NCBI RefSeq assembly: GCF_023053635.1
Contig: NC_086182.1
Coordinates: 34,018,001 to 34,082,000 of the forward strand
Direction: 5' to 3'
DNA length: 64,000 bases
Origin: Elgaria multicarinata webbii
Lineage: Eukaryota; Chordata; Lepidosauria; Squamata; Anguidae
Shown: in pieces, positions 1 to 10,778 of the stretch
Layout of the letters: each line of letters opens with the position of its first letter
How positions within the stretch are numbered: the first letter of the stretch is position 1
Position numbers and translations under genes: made by a program
Notes under the pieces: generated by a model
Databases searched by the model: none
Told to the model about the DNA's origin: nothing
The model's input: only the letters and a program-made list of their open reading frames with translations

Positions 1-129
1 TCAGTAGGAAACAACATGGCTTGTGGTTCATGTCGGCCAGAATTCAGAGCAAGGGGTTAACAGGGGCTAGCTCCCTCCCACACCCCCAAATGTCTCCCAC
101 TATCCTGCCTTCCCAAATATGGTGACCTC

Positions 130-325
130 CCGGTGTTTGAGACTACAATTCCGATAATGCACTGCCAGTACAGTGCCCTCTGGGTATGTTGGCCTACTGC
201 TGCTATCATGCCTGGCTAACACCGTGCCCTCACGGTGTGTTGGACTATAACTCCCATCATCCCCAGCAAGCCCATCATCCTTCAGATGTGCCCTCTGGAT
301 ATGTTGGACTACAACTCCCAAAGCA
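130..325. repeat. tandem arms of a hAT-type MITE
   Basis: Three successive units each carry a GTGCCCTC-type block followed by a TGTTGG-ACTA-AACTCCC-type block (near 173, 221 and 290). This is the arm sequence of the palindromic hAT MITEs seen elsewhere in the window. The units are diverged and lack a clear terminal inverted repeat pair, so family and boundaries are inferred. Confidence 0.5.
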
Positions 326-340
326 AAATGGGGTTAAGAG

Positions 341-764
341 AACTTGTAAAGTGCAAAACTCAAACAGAGCTACCATTAAATAAACTTTAATAAAAATAAC
401 TAATCCATACTACAAAATATGCTAAATCTACTCACCGTCTATAACTACATGGACACTGCAGTGTCCATGTAAATAAAAAGTAATTGTAAAAATTCAATTA
501 TATAACAAACAATATAAAATTATACCCAAATGGAAACTAAACAGTCCACAAATGTGATGACCTTACTTGTTTCTAATAGTAGTTTATTACACTATATTAG
601 TACACATCCACCTGTCCCAGGTGCCTTTCAGCCCCAAGAAGGATCTTGGTCAGTGAGATCAAGAATTTTATCAAAACTATAGCCAAAAACACTAAAAAAA
701 AAAAAGGTGCTAAGCTAATGGTCAATTCTGACCTGCAAGGCAAAAACAAAGACAGCTGGTTACT
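341..764. other. AT-rich non-genic stretch
   Basis: AT-rich sequence with no recognisable gene or repeat. It includes a short poly(A) run near 700. Nothing functional is visible. Confidence 0.5.
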
Positions 765-1090
765 TACACCTAACTGGATCAGACCAAGGGTCCATCTAGT
801 CCAGCACTCTGTTCACAGTGGTCGACCAGGGATCAGCAAAGCAGGGCATGGTGCAACAGCACCTTCCCACCCATGTTCCCCAGCAGCTGGTGCACACAGG
901 CTTACTGCCTCATATACTGGAGGTAGCACACAGCCATCAGGGCTAGTAGCCATTGATAGCCTTCTCCTCCAGCCCAACTGGAGACCTAGTCCAGCCTTCT
1001 GGGGCATCCCACACAACCACAGTCCCTTTCCTTGGCCACACCTGCCACCAATTCTTTGATGTGGTCCTGGATTTTGTTGTGTGGTTCCAC
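765..1090. repeat. dispersed SINE-like retroelement copy
   Basis: Contains the recurring phrase 'ggatcagaccaagggtccatctagtccagcactctgttcacagtgg' (given here only as its gist; key blocks are GATCAGACC, GTCCATCTAG and CCCACCCATG). The same blocks recur in reverse orientation near 16858-17035 and 46700-46830. This marks it as an interspersed repeat and explains the 137-codon reading frame here. I cannot assign the family name with certainty. Confidence 0.55.
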
Positions 1091-2259
1091 CACTCCTTCA
1101 TTCTAAAAGGTTGAAATGCTGGCAGTCAGAGCTTGCAGCTGCACTATGCAGGTAGCTTTGAGCTTTTTCGGTCCCACACCCTTTGCCTTTGGCCCGGACC
1201 CATTTTGCCTTGTGCTCCACCCCCCCCTTCCCGAGAGCTCAAAAAAATGAATGCCGGCTGGAAGAGAGTCAAGACTCCTGCTGTGCGCAAGATACACATT
1301 CCTGTCTTTGCCAGGCAGATGCTGGAGTTCCTGAGTAGCACCTGATTCACTCCTGCAAATGAAAAGAATGCAAAGGTAATGGGACGATGTGGTTCCACTA
1401 ATCCCATTTCAAAAGCAGTAGAGCTCCTCTCTCTCTCTCTGTCTCCATCCCTATCGAACCAGGAATTGTCCAAGCCAGTTGTACACTCAGATGCTTTTGA
1501 AGTGTAATCACAAAAGAATCTGGTTTTACTGGACTTACAACCAATGTGTAGGGATGTCATAAAAGGGACTGTAAAGGCCCAGTGGCCATAAAGCAACCTA
1601 CCTCCTTTAGAAGGCTGTAAGAGATCCTGGCCTGTAATTCACCTGGACAACTTGCTTCGCTGCTTTTAGGCTCTCAGGTTAAGCTGCCGCCGCCTGAGTT
1701 TCTCTGGAAAGAACAACGAGAAGAGGAAAGTGTCCCTGCCTAGCTGATGGCAGAATAGTTCAGGGACCGGTACGTCCTTCAACAAGGAGCTACGGAGGAG
1801 GCCACTGGTGAACCAGGAATATTTTGTGGATTCACACAGCTGTTCCTGTTTCAAGGTACTTGAGCTCTGCTTGTTAGTAATTGGGGGGGGCATCAGAGTC
1901 CTTCAGCTGTATTTTTGCATGGAGTCACTTAACGGAACTATGAAATCCCCAACTTTAGGGTTGGGAGGAAGAGAACAAAAGAAGCAAAATCCTGGAAAGG
2001 ATACCCAGGTTATAGGAAGTTGTCTGCTACCTCAGTGGTCTTCAGCTAGTGGGATGAAGCTCCAACCTGACCGGAAATGGTTGTATGTCCACCATAACCG
2101 CCATTTTCTTTGAGAGTCCGTTTTTCTTTAAGCAAGGAAGAGAGAAGGAAAGGAGAAGAAGGAGACAGAATGAAACATGAAGGTGAAGAAGGGGAGAAAA
2201 GGGGAAATGGAGAGAGGAAGAAGGAGAGATACTGGAGGTTTCTACTGTTGTTGCCATTG
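1091..2259. other. unassigned intergenic sequence
   Basis: No coding exon or repeat was recognised apart from a short CT run near 1430 and a purine-rich stretch near 2130-2230. Open frames here have no family resemblance. A non-coding 5' exon of the downstream TLCD5 paralogue could lie in this area, but nothing in the sequence shows it. Confidence 0.4.
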
Positions 2260-2383
2260 TTTTAGTATGTTTTTATGTTACCATGGGTTTTTATACTTTG
2301 AACTTCTTGTTAACCACATTGGTTGATTCCAGAAAGGTGGTACAGAAATATAATCAATCAATCAATCAATCAATCAATATAAA
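2260..2383 (+). repeat. LINE 3' tail with (AATC)n
   Basis: A phrase like 'ttaaccacattggttgattccagaaaggtgg tacagaaatata' (core: TTAACCACATTGG and AGAAAGGTGGTA) is followed by five or more AATC units at about 2351-2382. Such a short 3' end plus simple tail is typical of truncated L2-like LINE insertions in squamates. It is an old copy. Confidence 0.45.
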
Positions 2384-2905
2384 ATGTATCTAGTTACCGA
2401 ATCTGGCAGTTGCAATTTCTGGGGAAGCCACAAGGTGGTGTATCTTGCTGCTCCTGTCAATTTTGGGATTTTCATAGAAGTGAAGGCTCCCTTGAACATC
2501 TGGATAAAGGTCTTGTTTCCTTTGCAACAATTCACAGTGCCACTTTCCGCTTCATTTTTGTTGTTGCTGTGTTCTGTTCTGTCTTGTACCAGGGTTGCAA
2601 TTTTATTTTATTTTATTTTTGTTAGAGCATGGAACCTCACCAAGCTATGGCAACCGGTGTAGAAAACTCAGTTATTTAAAGAAAGGAGTTGGGGCTCTGA
2701 ACTCTTTTGATGGTCCACTGTGGATTCAAATGAACAGTTACCCCCTTCAGCAATGTGATATGGAGTCTTTCTTCCCAACATGACTCACCCAAGAGTCATT
2801 ATCATAAAAACTGCAGCCACCATGTGGAAGGCATAGTCTCATGAATCTTCAGAGAGAGAGAGAGAGAGATCTGTTACCCACCAGCAAATGTGTTAAGCTA
2901 TGGAG

Positions 2906-3039
2906 CAGGGGTGGGCAACTTGCGGCCCTCTGGAATTTTGGGCCTACAACTCCCATCAGATCTAGCCAACAAGTTCAATGGTGAGGCACAATGAGAGTTG
3001 TAGGCCAAAACATCTGGAGGGTCAAGTTGTCCATCCCTG
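2906..3039. mobile_element. hAT-type palindromic MITE
   Basis: Starts CAGGGGTGGGCAAC and ends GTTGTCCATCCCTG, an inverted-repeat pair, with ACAACTCCCAT and ATGAGAGTTGTAG arms inside. It is about 134 bp, non-coding and non-autonomous. The flanking 8-mers do not match convincingly, so this is an old copy. Confidence 0.6.
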
Positions 3040-3324
3040 GCAGAGAGAGACAGGAACACTCAGGAGCAAAGGTTGTGGCTTATTGTAGCCAGAGGGTCCC
3101 ATTCTGCACTGAGACCCTTCAGTACTTTGGAAGTTGATTATATATCATCATTAATCACCCCAATCTAGTTGCAATGAAGAACAGTTCTAAGTCAACGTCC
3201 CGGCATGGCTGAAGAATTGTGTAAATTGGCCCTGTCCATTTAATTTCTAGCCTGAGCCAGTGCATGTGTATCCCTACTTGTTTCTTCATTTTTAAAAATG
3301 GTAATGGTATCGATCAGCTATTTG

Positions 3325-3484
3325 CAGTGGATGGCGGTGGCTCCAAGGTCAGTGGGGTAGTGAATCCCCTCCACATTTCAATCAATCAACACCTTAGATA
3401 GCTCCTTTAGCATTCTGGCTGGTTTTGACTGAAACCCAGAGCAGATTCCCTGCTAACTGACGTTGGAGCCACCAGCCACCACTG
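3325..3484. mobile_element. hAT-type MITE, CAGTGG family
   Basis: Inverted termini CAGTGGATGGCGGTGGCTCC and GGAGCCACCAGCCACCACTG bound 160 bp. The flanking octamers GCTATTTG and GCTACATG agree at 6 of 8 positions, consistent with a decayed hAT target duplication. Related copies lie at 10579, 12447 and 27419. Confidence 0.6.
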
Positions 3485-3645
3485 GCTACATGGGAGGAGA
3501 AACAAACACTGGATTTGGTCTGTCCAAATTCTGGCTGCTCCCAAACAGCAGTCTAGGAATATCAGTGGTTTTCTGAAGTGGTTGGGGATCAGGCACACAT
3601 AGCCAGCTCAGAATATCAGTAGTCTTTTCTTCTTAACATTCTTAT

Positions 3646-4603
3646 GGCCCTGTTCAGAAGACAACTTAAAACATGGTTTTAACCACAGTGGTTAAACCAG
3701 AAAGCCAGTCTGTGTTCACAAGACACCTTAAACCAGTGTTCCCAAAGTGGGCGGTACCACCCCCTTGGGGGCAGTGGGATTGCATAAGGGGGCGTTAAGA
3801 GGCAAGGGGGTAGCAAAGGTGGTCTTTTCTGAGAAGCTGCTCTCCAGAAGGTCTTAAAACCCAGGGACATTTTCATGGGAGAAGGTAATTTGGTCCCCAG
3901 CCATATAGGGGAAGAATCCACACATGTATTAATACTATTTAAGAAGAGTCCTTTTAACGGTGAATTGCTATCTTGCACTATGGAGAGTGGTTCAGAAGCT
4001 CCTGGTTGCATTTACAACATATTTGGTGGAATGTGGTTTTAGTGTGCTCTGCCTACTTCTCTCCAAGCAAAGAAATCGACTCCAGATTACTAAATGTGGA
4101 GATTTAAGACTCATGTTAAGCGACTTTAAACCTGACATTGGGAAACTGGTATCACTTCATCAAGCCCATCCATCCCATTAAGAATTTACAGAATAGTGAG
4201 GTACTCTACCCTAGTTACTAAATGTGATATCTAATATTCTTGCTAAATGACTGTCAGACTTTCAAAAGATATCACTGGATCAAGTTCATCAATTACGTTT
4301 AATTGAATAAACTAAAAAAATGTAATTGGATTTTGAATAAATATTCAATTAATTGTTACCGTTTTGCATTTTATTGTTATTATCTTCCTTAGTGGGTCAT
4401 TGAAAACCGCTATTCTGAATAATGATTTTTATAGTGTAGGGTAGGGGGGCACCGGGCATGAGTTTGTGGAACCAAGGGGGCGGTGACCTGAAAAAGTTTG
4501 GGAACCACTGCCTTAAACCATGGCTTTAACCACAGTGAATAAAGCAAAAAGCCTTATTCACCTTGGTTAAAGCTGTGGTTTAAGGTGTCTTCTGAACCGG
4601 CCC
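3646..4603. mobile_element. palindromic MITE (GTTCAGAAGACA family), split by a hAT element
   Basis: Left arm at 3646-3733 and right arm at 4511-4603 are inverted copies sharing TTCAGAAGACA, CTTAAA and TTTAACCAC blocks. The arms are separated by an inserted hAT element (3734-4510). Further copies or halves occur at 9075, 12737, 15941 and 18165. No convincing target duplication of the outer element was found. Confidence 0.6.
3734..4510 (+). mobile_element. truncated hAT transposon with transposase C-terminus
   Basis: A 777-bp insertion with inverted ends CAGTGTTCCCAAAGT and TTTGGGAACCACTG. It is flanked on both sides by the exact octamer CCTTAAAC (3726-3733 and 4511-4518), the hallmark 8-bp hAT duplication. 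The frame ending at 4181 reads like the hAT dimerisation tail: a GFS motif after ...YLVEC, then a DLRLMLS block and a final KLVSLHQAHPSH. This resembles Zaphod/ZBED-type transposases. Only the C-terminal part remains; the BED finger and most of the catalytic region are absent. It sits inside an older MITE. Confidence 0.75.
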
Positions 4604-5503
4604 AATGACTGTCATTCAGCTAACTAGAGGTCATTTAGACAATTTACAACCAGTTGTCCTCAACAATTGACCTCATTAGTGAATTGCTTAAATGCCCACT
4701 CCCTTTCCATATTGCAACAGCTCCACATGAAGGCCTTGTTTAGAGGAACCTGAATGGTGAGTTTCCCTGAAGCAAGGGAGCAGTTGGAAAAGTGAAAAGG
4801 ACAAAAGTTGCCATTCCTTGCTTTAGGGAAGCAAAGCCACCTTTACCACTTCCATCACGTTTGTGAAATGAGTAGTGGGCTGATCTTCTTAGATGGGCCT
4901 TTTCAGCGTGCTACAGTTCCAGAGCATTGCAGGAAAAGAGCAGCATTTGGTAGTTGGGTGCGGTTGTCAACTTCTCAAGAATCTCAGCATTCGTGTGTTG
5001 TTGTTTTTTAAAAAGAGCAAGTTTCTAGAGGTGAAATGAGATGCTAGAAATTCTGAGATGATTTGCTGGAAAGTGCGCGGGCAAAATGCCTGCTGCTATG
5101 CAAAGCAGATTGACTTGAGTTTGTTGTTTTTTTGCACTCAAGGGGGCAAGACTCCCCTGCCCTGAATAGCACCTGAACCTTTCCTATAACTAGCAAAACC
5201 AGAATTGCGCAAAAATAGTAGAAATTGCATGATAAAATGAAACACAAGCAGATTGGCATTATGAATCTGAATTTGCATAATGTATACAGGTCTCCGAATT
5301 CAGGTGTTTTGCTGCTGTGGTGCATCAGAGGCATCCCCTCCTTTCCAGACTCCCCCCCCCAACAAAAAGAAAAACCCAATGATGCAGGCTGCACTTCATG
5401 AACATTTCCCCTTATTAAAAACTCTCTGCCTGTAGAGAGCTAGCTCTCCAGGGAGAAGTGTTAGCCCAGTACTAATAAGAGATACTAGGTTCTTATGAGG
5501 AAG
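4604..5503. other. unassigned intergenic sequence
   Basis: No gene or confident repeat was recognised. Open frames here, including a reverse-strand frame of about 116 codons near 5044-5394, show no domain or family signal and contain homopolymer-derived residues. Confidence 0.4.
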
Positions 5504-5523
5504 GAAGTTTGGTTTTATTTTTA

Positions 5524-5950
5524 TTTTATTTTTTAAAACTTTTTAATTGTTATTTCCAAACATAAAAAAACAAGTAAACAAACATCACAAAAACAACACA
5601 TATACATTTAAAATGGGCTTCCGATTTTCCCCACAGCAAAAACAAGTAACAATATGTTCTCCTACTCTTTAATCACAAAAAATGAGAAATACCCCTCTTT
5701 TTGATATCTTAAAGTTTTCTTCTCGTTCGTTGAATCCACAGATAAACAAATCTTTTTTTTTCTTCTAGATCCCGCAAAAAGCCCATCAGAGGTTTCCATT
5801 CGGTTGTAGACCTAGATGTCGACTTTTCCTTAAATGTTGACGTAAGTTTCGCCATCTCCGCCAACTCCAACATCTTCACCAGCCATTCATCCACTGTAGG
5901 TACTGTTGATCCTTTCCAGTTCTGTGCATATAGTAATCTCGCTGATGTTA
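5524..5950 (-). mobile_element. 5'-truncated L1 LINE
   Basis: On the minus strand this ends in a T/A-rich tail and reads the C-terminus of L1 ORF2p: a DEWLVKMLELAEMAKLT block near 5894-5850, then KPLMGFLRDLEEKK. A 20-bp direct repeat beginning GAAGTTTGG lies at 5504-5523 and 5951-5970, a classic target-primed L1 duplication. About 430 bp of the element remain. It lies about 125 bp upstream of the first coding exon of the TLCD5 paralogue. Confidence 0.8.
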
Positions 5951-6053
5951 GAAGTTTGGTTTTATTTTTAACTGAGGTACTGTTTAGTCAGAATACACAT
6001 ACATATTCCTACAGGTGATTCTTCTGAATGTCTAGCTTGGCTCAGTTAACTAG

Positions 6054-6299
<246 letters not shown>

Positions 6300-6329
6300 T
6301 AGACTAGAGGTGGTTCTGCCTCAACAGGA

Positions 6330-6624
6330 TTGTTGTTGCTGTTGTTTTAACTTTTTATTTGCAACACAATGGTAACAACAGGCATACCAGAAAAAAGAAA
6401 AAAGAGGGTGGATTCATGTCATGACACCTATCAACATATAGTAATCATCAACATCTCCTTCAATATAGGGAAAAGAAAAATAAACGTTAGGATTAACTTT
6501 TCCATTTCAAATATATATGTTATTATAAGCAGTTCACATATCTAAATAAGCATCCATATGGCATTCACGGTCGTAGGAGACAGGGGCAAACATAGCAAGA
6601 GCAGTAAGATCTTCAGTCCATTAC
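6330..6624. repeat. possible L1-type 3' UTR fragment
   Basis: A T-rich start (TTTTAACTTTTTATTTGC) is followed by AT-rich non-coding sequence up to the CR1 at 6625. It resembles the reverse-strand 3' end of a LINE, perhaps continuing beyond the CR1. The family assignment is a guess. Confidence 0.25.
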
Positions 6625-7008
6625 GTGTTTAGCCTGGAGAAGAGAAGATTGAGGGGAGACATGATAGCACTCTTCAAATACTTAAAAGGTTGTCACACAG
6701 AGGAGGGCCAGGATCTCTTCTCGATCCTCCCAGAGTGCAGGACACGGAATAACGGGCTCAAGTTAAAGGAAGCCAGATTCCAGCTGGGCATCAGGAAAAA
6801 CTTCCTGACTGTTAGAGCAGTACGACAATGGAATCAGTTGCCTAGGGAGGTTGTGGGCTCTCCCACACTAGAGGCCTTCAAGAGGCAGCTGGACAACCAT
6901 CTGTCAGGGATGTTTTAGGGTGGATTCCTGCATTGAGCAGGGGGTTGGACTCGATGGCCTTGTAGGCCCCTTCCAACTCTGCTATTCTATGATTCTATGA
7001 TTCTATAG
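6625..7008 (+). mobile_element. CR1 LINE 3' fragment
   Basis: Encodes the CR1 reverse-transcriptase C-terminus ([21 protein letters not shown], then [14 protein letters not shown]) in frame to about 6918. The short CR1 3' UTR (GGACTCGATGGCCTTGTAGG) follows, ending in repeats of the octamer ATTCTATG. It is 5' truncated, with little divergence from the copy at 28474. It lies in intron 1 of the TLCD5 paralogue. Confidence 0.9.
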
Positions 7009-7792
7009 GTGGTGAGTGTTTTTTCCTTCCAAGCTTGGAGTATAAGTCTCCTTGTAGCTGTAAATACTCCCAGGATCCACTGTTGTTCTCCATCTCTTAA
7101 TCCTCATATCCCAGGGTGTAATTGCACATGTACACCCACAATTATGACCAATTTTTCAAGACCAAAACTTATATAAGCATTGACTTCCAAAAAAAAAAAG
7201 AAGAAGTAGCCACAGCAGGCCAGTCCCATATCATGTACTTCAGTGAGGCATTGTCCTCATTGCAATTCTTCTTAGAAAGCCTCTGTGGTGTCCAACGTAC
7301 ACAAAACATTTTTTCTTCTTCCCTTGAATCAATCTCAGCAGAGTTATCGGATGTTATGGGGATCCAATTTTCACACTGCAGGCTTGTCAGCTACAGACAG
7401 ACAGGTCTTCTGTGTCTGTATCCACAAACAAAAATGAGGGGGAAATATGGGGGTGAATGAGAAAAATATAGTTATTGTAGCACAATGCATTTCAATCTCT
7501 AATGCCACCCTAAACCCCGTGTTACTGGGAAAAGGGAGATAAAAAGAAGGGTGGTGGAACTCTTAAGGAGGCAGAGATCCTTCAGGAGTTGCTCAGGGGG
7601 TCCAGGACATAGAAGGAACTCTGATAACCATGAAAGCTTGTGACAGACTAATAAATGGCTTCTAGTCCCTTGTTGTTTTCCCTGAAAAGTAGGTCAGTAT
7701 CATTATCCCCATTTCAGAGACAAGAGAAGCTGTGACTGAGAAGGTGTGTCTATCCTAAGACACAGATAAGAGCCAGTATGAGCCACAACTGA
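7009..7792. other. intron sequence without recognised element
   Basis: Intron 1 of the TLCD5 paralogue. It includes a poly(A) run near 7190. No exon or confident repeat was recognised; part may belong to the same old LINE as 6330-6624. Confidence 0.35.
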
Positions 7793-8010
7793 GGGCCAGC
7801 CTGGTGTAGGAGACCCAGTTTCTAGTCCCCACTCGGCTATGAAGCTCGCTGGCTGATTTGGGGTCTGTCACTGACTTGACTCTCAGACTAACCAACCTCA
7901 CAGGATTGTTGTGAAGATAAAATGGAAAGGAGGAGAACTACATAAGTCACCTTGGGTTCCTTGCAAGAGGGCAAAATGCAGGATATAAATGAAATAATAA
8001 ATATTGTAAG
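7793..8010 (+). mobile_element. Sauria SINE
   Basis: Follows the Sauria SINE order: a tRNA-like head (GCCAGCCTGGTGTAG, then CTAGTCCCCACTCGGC), then the body CTCAGACTAACCAACCTCACAGGATTGTTGTGA. The 3' part CACCTTGGGTTCCTTG follows, with an AATAATAAATA tail. A stretch of the head is deleted. It is intronic. Confidence 0.8.
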
Positions 8011-8306
8011 AGGTACCTAAGCTGCAATCCTATACACATTTACCTGAGACTGAGCCCTGCTGAATTCAGTGAGACCTACGTCTTAGTAGACATGTCTACT
8101 ATAGTGGTGTTACGTAGAAGAAATGAAAGAGGGGGAAAGGGTGGGAGAGAAAAGTAGTACATAACATAAAAACTAAGGTTCAAGTCAGGGATGTCTCAGT
8201 CTCTTAGCCGGAGCGCCCGGCTTCCCCTAACCCAGGTGCCCACCATCCTGATCTCCACGTGATGTCTTACTCCCGCACTCTCTCAACTGTTTCTGGCCCT
8301 GCCAAC

Positions 8307-8914
8307 TAGGGCTGTGCTCCGCTCCGATTCAGATTGCGCCAAAGGCAGATGTGAATCGGGTCGAGGGAGCTGCGGATCGAGGCGAACTGCTTTGCCTCCA
8401 TCTGGGGCTCCGAATGCAGGTAAGTGGGGGGAGAGGGGCTCACCTGGCGGTGGTGTGGTGCCGCAGTCTGTGCGGCGACGGCAGCAGAGCCAGGTAAGGG
8501 AGCAGGGGGGCTTACCTGTGTCTGTCACGGTCCGGCGCAGGCTTCAACTGAGGCCTGGGCCTCAGTTGAAGCTGGCGCTGGACCGCGACAGAGGCAAGTA
8601 AGTGGGGGGGAGGGGGGCTTACCTGGCTCCGCCGCCGCTGTCCGTGCGGAGACAGCAGCGGAGACAGCTAAGGGGCAAGGGGGAGGGGGCTTATTCAGCC
8701 CCCATTTTGTCCCCGCGTCCCCACTTACCTGCCTCCGCTGTCTGCCGCAGAGGCAAGTAAGTAGGGAAGGGGGCAAAATCTTGATCCGCCCCTCCAGATC
8801 TTGCTCCGTGGAGCAGAGCAGGGGAGGGTCGGATCAACCTGAAGCGGTTTGGGCCCAATCCAAAAGTTCCAGATCGGGCCACGAAGCGGTTTGGGGTGTC
8901 TGTGCACAGCCCTA
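8307..8914. mobile_element. 608-bp GC-rich non-autonomous hAT element
   Basis: Ends TAGGGCTGTGC and GCACAGCCCTA are perfect inverted repeats. The exact octamer CTGCCAAC flanks both sides (8299-8306 and 8915-8922), a hAT-type target duplication. The interior is very GC-rich, made of several imperfect palindromic units that alternate AGGTAAG/AAGTAAGT with CTTACCTG. No transposase is encoded. Long open frames here (up to about 210 codons) come from the GC bias. It lies in intron 1 of the TLCD5 paralogue. Confidence 0.85.
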
Positions 8915-9074
8915 CTGCCAACACTCCAGCTTCTCCTCTTTTGGCACTTCCCACCCAGCTGACATGAGTTCTCCGGCCTGCATCTTCCAGCCTGCCACGA
9001 TCATTCACCCCAGTACACACAAACTCCCCAGTTTTGCCCCTCCTGAGGATCAGTAGGTTGAAACATAATACATT

Positions 9075-9320
9075 GACCCTGTTCAGACGACACACTAAGC
9101 CACAGTGGTTAAGCATTTTGAGCTAAACCTTATGGCCTAGCGTGTTGTGTGACTTAACGTGTCATGTGAACCATTCCTAACCGTAGTGGCTACATATCCG
9201 CAGTTTAAATATGCTCACTAACCTTTTGCTTCCAAAGAGTTAGCGACCTAGCCATGGTTTAGGGTGTTCAGACAACACACTAAACCACGGTTAGGCTGCT
9301 AACCCTTTTGAACAGACCCA
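9075..9320. mobile_element. palindromic MITE, CAGAC(G/A)ACACACTAA family
   Basis: Inverted ends GACCCTGTTCAGACGACACAC and TTTGAACAGACCCA. Internal repeats of the ACACACTAA(G/A)CCAC arm are visible, including one near 9270-9290, so the copy may be composite. It is non-coding. The family is shared with 3646, 15941 and 18165. Confidence 0.55.
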
Positions 9321-9568
9321 TTATATTTTCAAAATGAACAAATACATTACACCATTGACAACACATGCAGAAGCTGGGATTTCTTGGCATAGAACAAAAA
9401 GCGGCAGACTGTAGCTTCTGGTTTGGAGAAACCCACATGCAAGAAATCTCAGTTTTCGTTCGTGTGTGTATGTATATGTGTGTATATGTGTTTTAAAATT
9501 AGGTTCTAGGCCTTATGGGCTGCGAGATGTGTTGCATTTCTATATAAATAACAGTAATTATTTCTAAA

Positions 9569-9672
9569 TCATAGAATAGCAGTGTTGGAAGGGGCCTACA
9601 AGGCCATCGAGTCCAACCCCCTGCTCAGTGCAGGAATCCACCCTAAAGCATCCCTGACAGATGGTTGACAGA
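9569..9672 (-). mobile_element. CR1 LINE 3' end
   Basis: Reverse complement of the CR1 terminus: TCATAGAATAGCAG, GGGGCCTACAAGG and CCCTGACAGATGG. Only the last 100 bp of the element was inserted, with a single ATTCTATG-type unit. Confidence 0.85.
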
Positions 9673-10232
9673 GCAGCTCTACTTATTAATTAGCACATAG
9701 AAATTGCATGCAAATCTGTGCCCTCTTTTTTGCTGATGCAAAATTAGCCAGCCTGTCATTATACCACACAGGCCCTTGTGACTCAGGTTCACATGGATTG
9801 TTATCCCATCTGCATGTAAGTAGTGTGTAGTATCAAGACATGGTCTGGGGACAAGCTTGACTTGGCCTGTCATGACATCTGTGCAATTTCCGAAGCATGG
9901 ATCCTGACGGCAGTTCCTAAAATGTTTCGGAGAAGGTCAGCTGTTATCTGAGATCTCCATTTTACGCTTGCTTAAGACTCAGTAGGAGAGAGAGGAAAGT
10001 TTCCTAGCGAAGTTAGGTTCCGCAGAAGGAATTCTTATTAAACTATATATAGATATAACAGCTGTAATTCTTTGTTGGGTTCTCTTTAGTACACACAGCT
10101 CGTAATGGCTGATCATGTTGGCAATTCTAAAATGAAACAACAACCAAATATATGACTTGTAGGAAGGTGCACGGAGAATGAGCAAGCTGATCAGCAAAGG
10201 CTTATAGTATGTTTTATTTAGTTGTTTATTTA
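9673..10232. other. intron sequence, nothing recognised
   Basis: Intron 1 of the TLCD5 paralogue, with no recognisable exon or repeat. Confidence 0.4.
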
Positions 10233-10371
10233 GGGCACAATCCTATGTGTGTTGAAGTAGAAATGACTGAGCCCTACAACTCCCAGCATTCTGGAGCCAG
10301 ACTTGCTGGCGTGAGACTGCTGGGAATTGTAGGACTTTTTTCTCTCTCTAAGCATGCATAGGAGTGAATCC
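10233..10371. mobile_element. PIF/Harbinger-like palindromic MITE
   Basis: Ends GGGCACAATCCTATG and TAGGAGTGAATCC form an inverted repeat enclosing CCTACAACTCCCAGC and GCTGGGAATTGTAGG arms. It is flanked by TTA on both sides (10230-10232 and 10372-10374), a 3-bp TWA target duplication typical of PIF/Harbinger. It is the same family as 24391, 40735 and the tandem array at 35505-36462. Confidence 0.7.
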
Positions 10372-10578
10372 TTAAAGCATTTTTATCTTGCTCCTCAGCT
10401 AAAAATAGCTCTCCAACAGCAGCTTATGTCCAATCAGAAAAAGAAAGACAGTCCTTAACCAATCTAAAAAGCTACGACAAGTTAGGAAAAAGGGAGGCAG
10501 GAAGAAGAAGAAGAAGGGGGGAAATTAAGTAGATTGTTAGCCGGGGGGGATTTAATATTAATATATTTTAGCATTATG

Positions 10579-10684
10579 CAGTGGAGGCTGGTGGCTCTGA
10601 AGTCAGTGAGCCGGTGAATCCGCTCCGAGTTCCAGTCAGAACTAATCAGAACTCTAAAGAAGCACCATTAGCTAGCTTCCACTG
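10579..10684. mobile_element. CAGTGG-family MITE, short copy
   Basis: Ends CAGTGGAGGCTGGTGGCTC and AGCTAGCTTCCACTG; internally deleted to 106 bp. It shares the phrase GTGAATCCGCTCC with the copies at 3325, 12447 and 27419. Confidence 0.55.
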
Positions 10685-10687
10685 GTA

Positions 10688-10778
10688 TGATATGGTTTTA
10701 AGTTCTGTTTTGTGAACCACCCAGAGAGAACTTTGGTTACTGGGCACTATAGAAAAGTAATAAATAAAATAAAAAACC
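10688..10778 (+). repeat. L2-like LINE 3' end
   Basis: Carries GTGAACCACCCAGAGAGAACTTTGG and GGGCACTATAGAAA followed by AATAAATAAAAT. This is the standard L2-like 3' terminus in this window. Only about 90 bp inserted. Confidence 0.65.

Noticed and set aside
646-1059. 137-codon frame
   Set aside because: Lies in a dispersed SINE-like repeat with copies at 16858 and 46700.
1-6000. 3' end of POU2F3 expected upstream by synteny
   Set aside because: No POU or homeodomain sequence was recognised; it probably lies beyond the left edge.
8424-9056. A 210-codon open frame
   Set aside because: It runs through the GC-rich hAT element 8307-8914 and out across its boundary, so it is a composition artefact.
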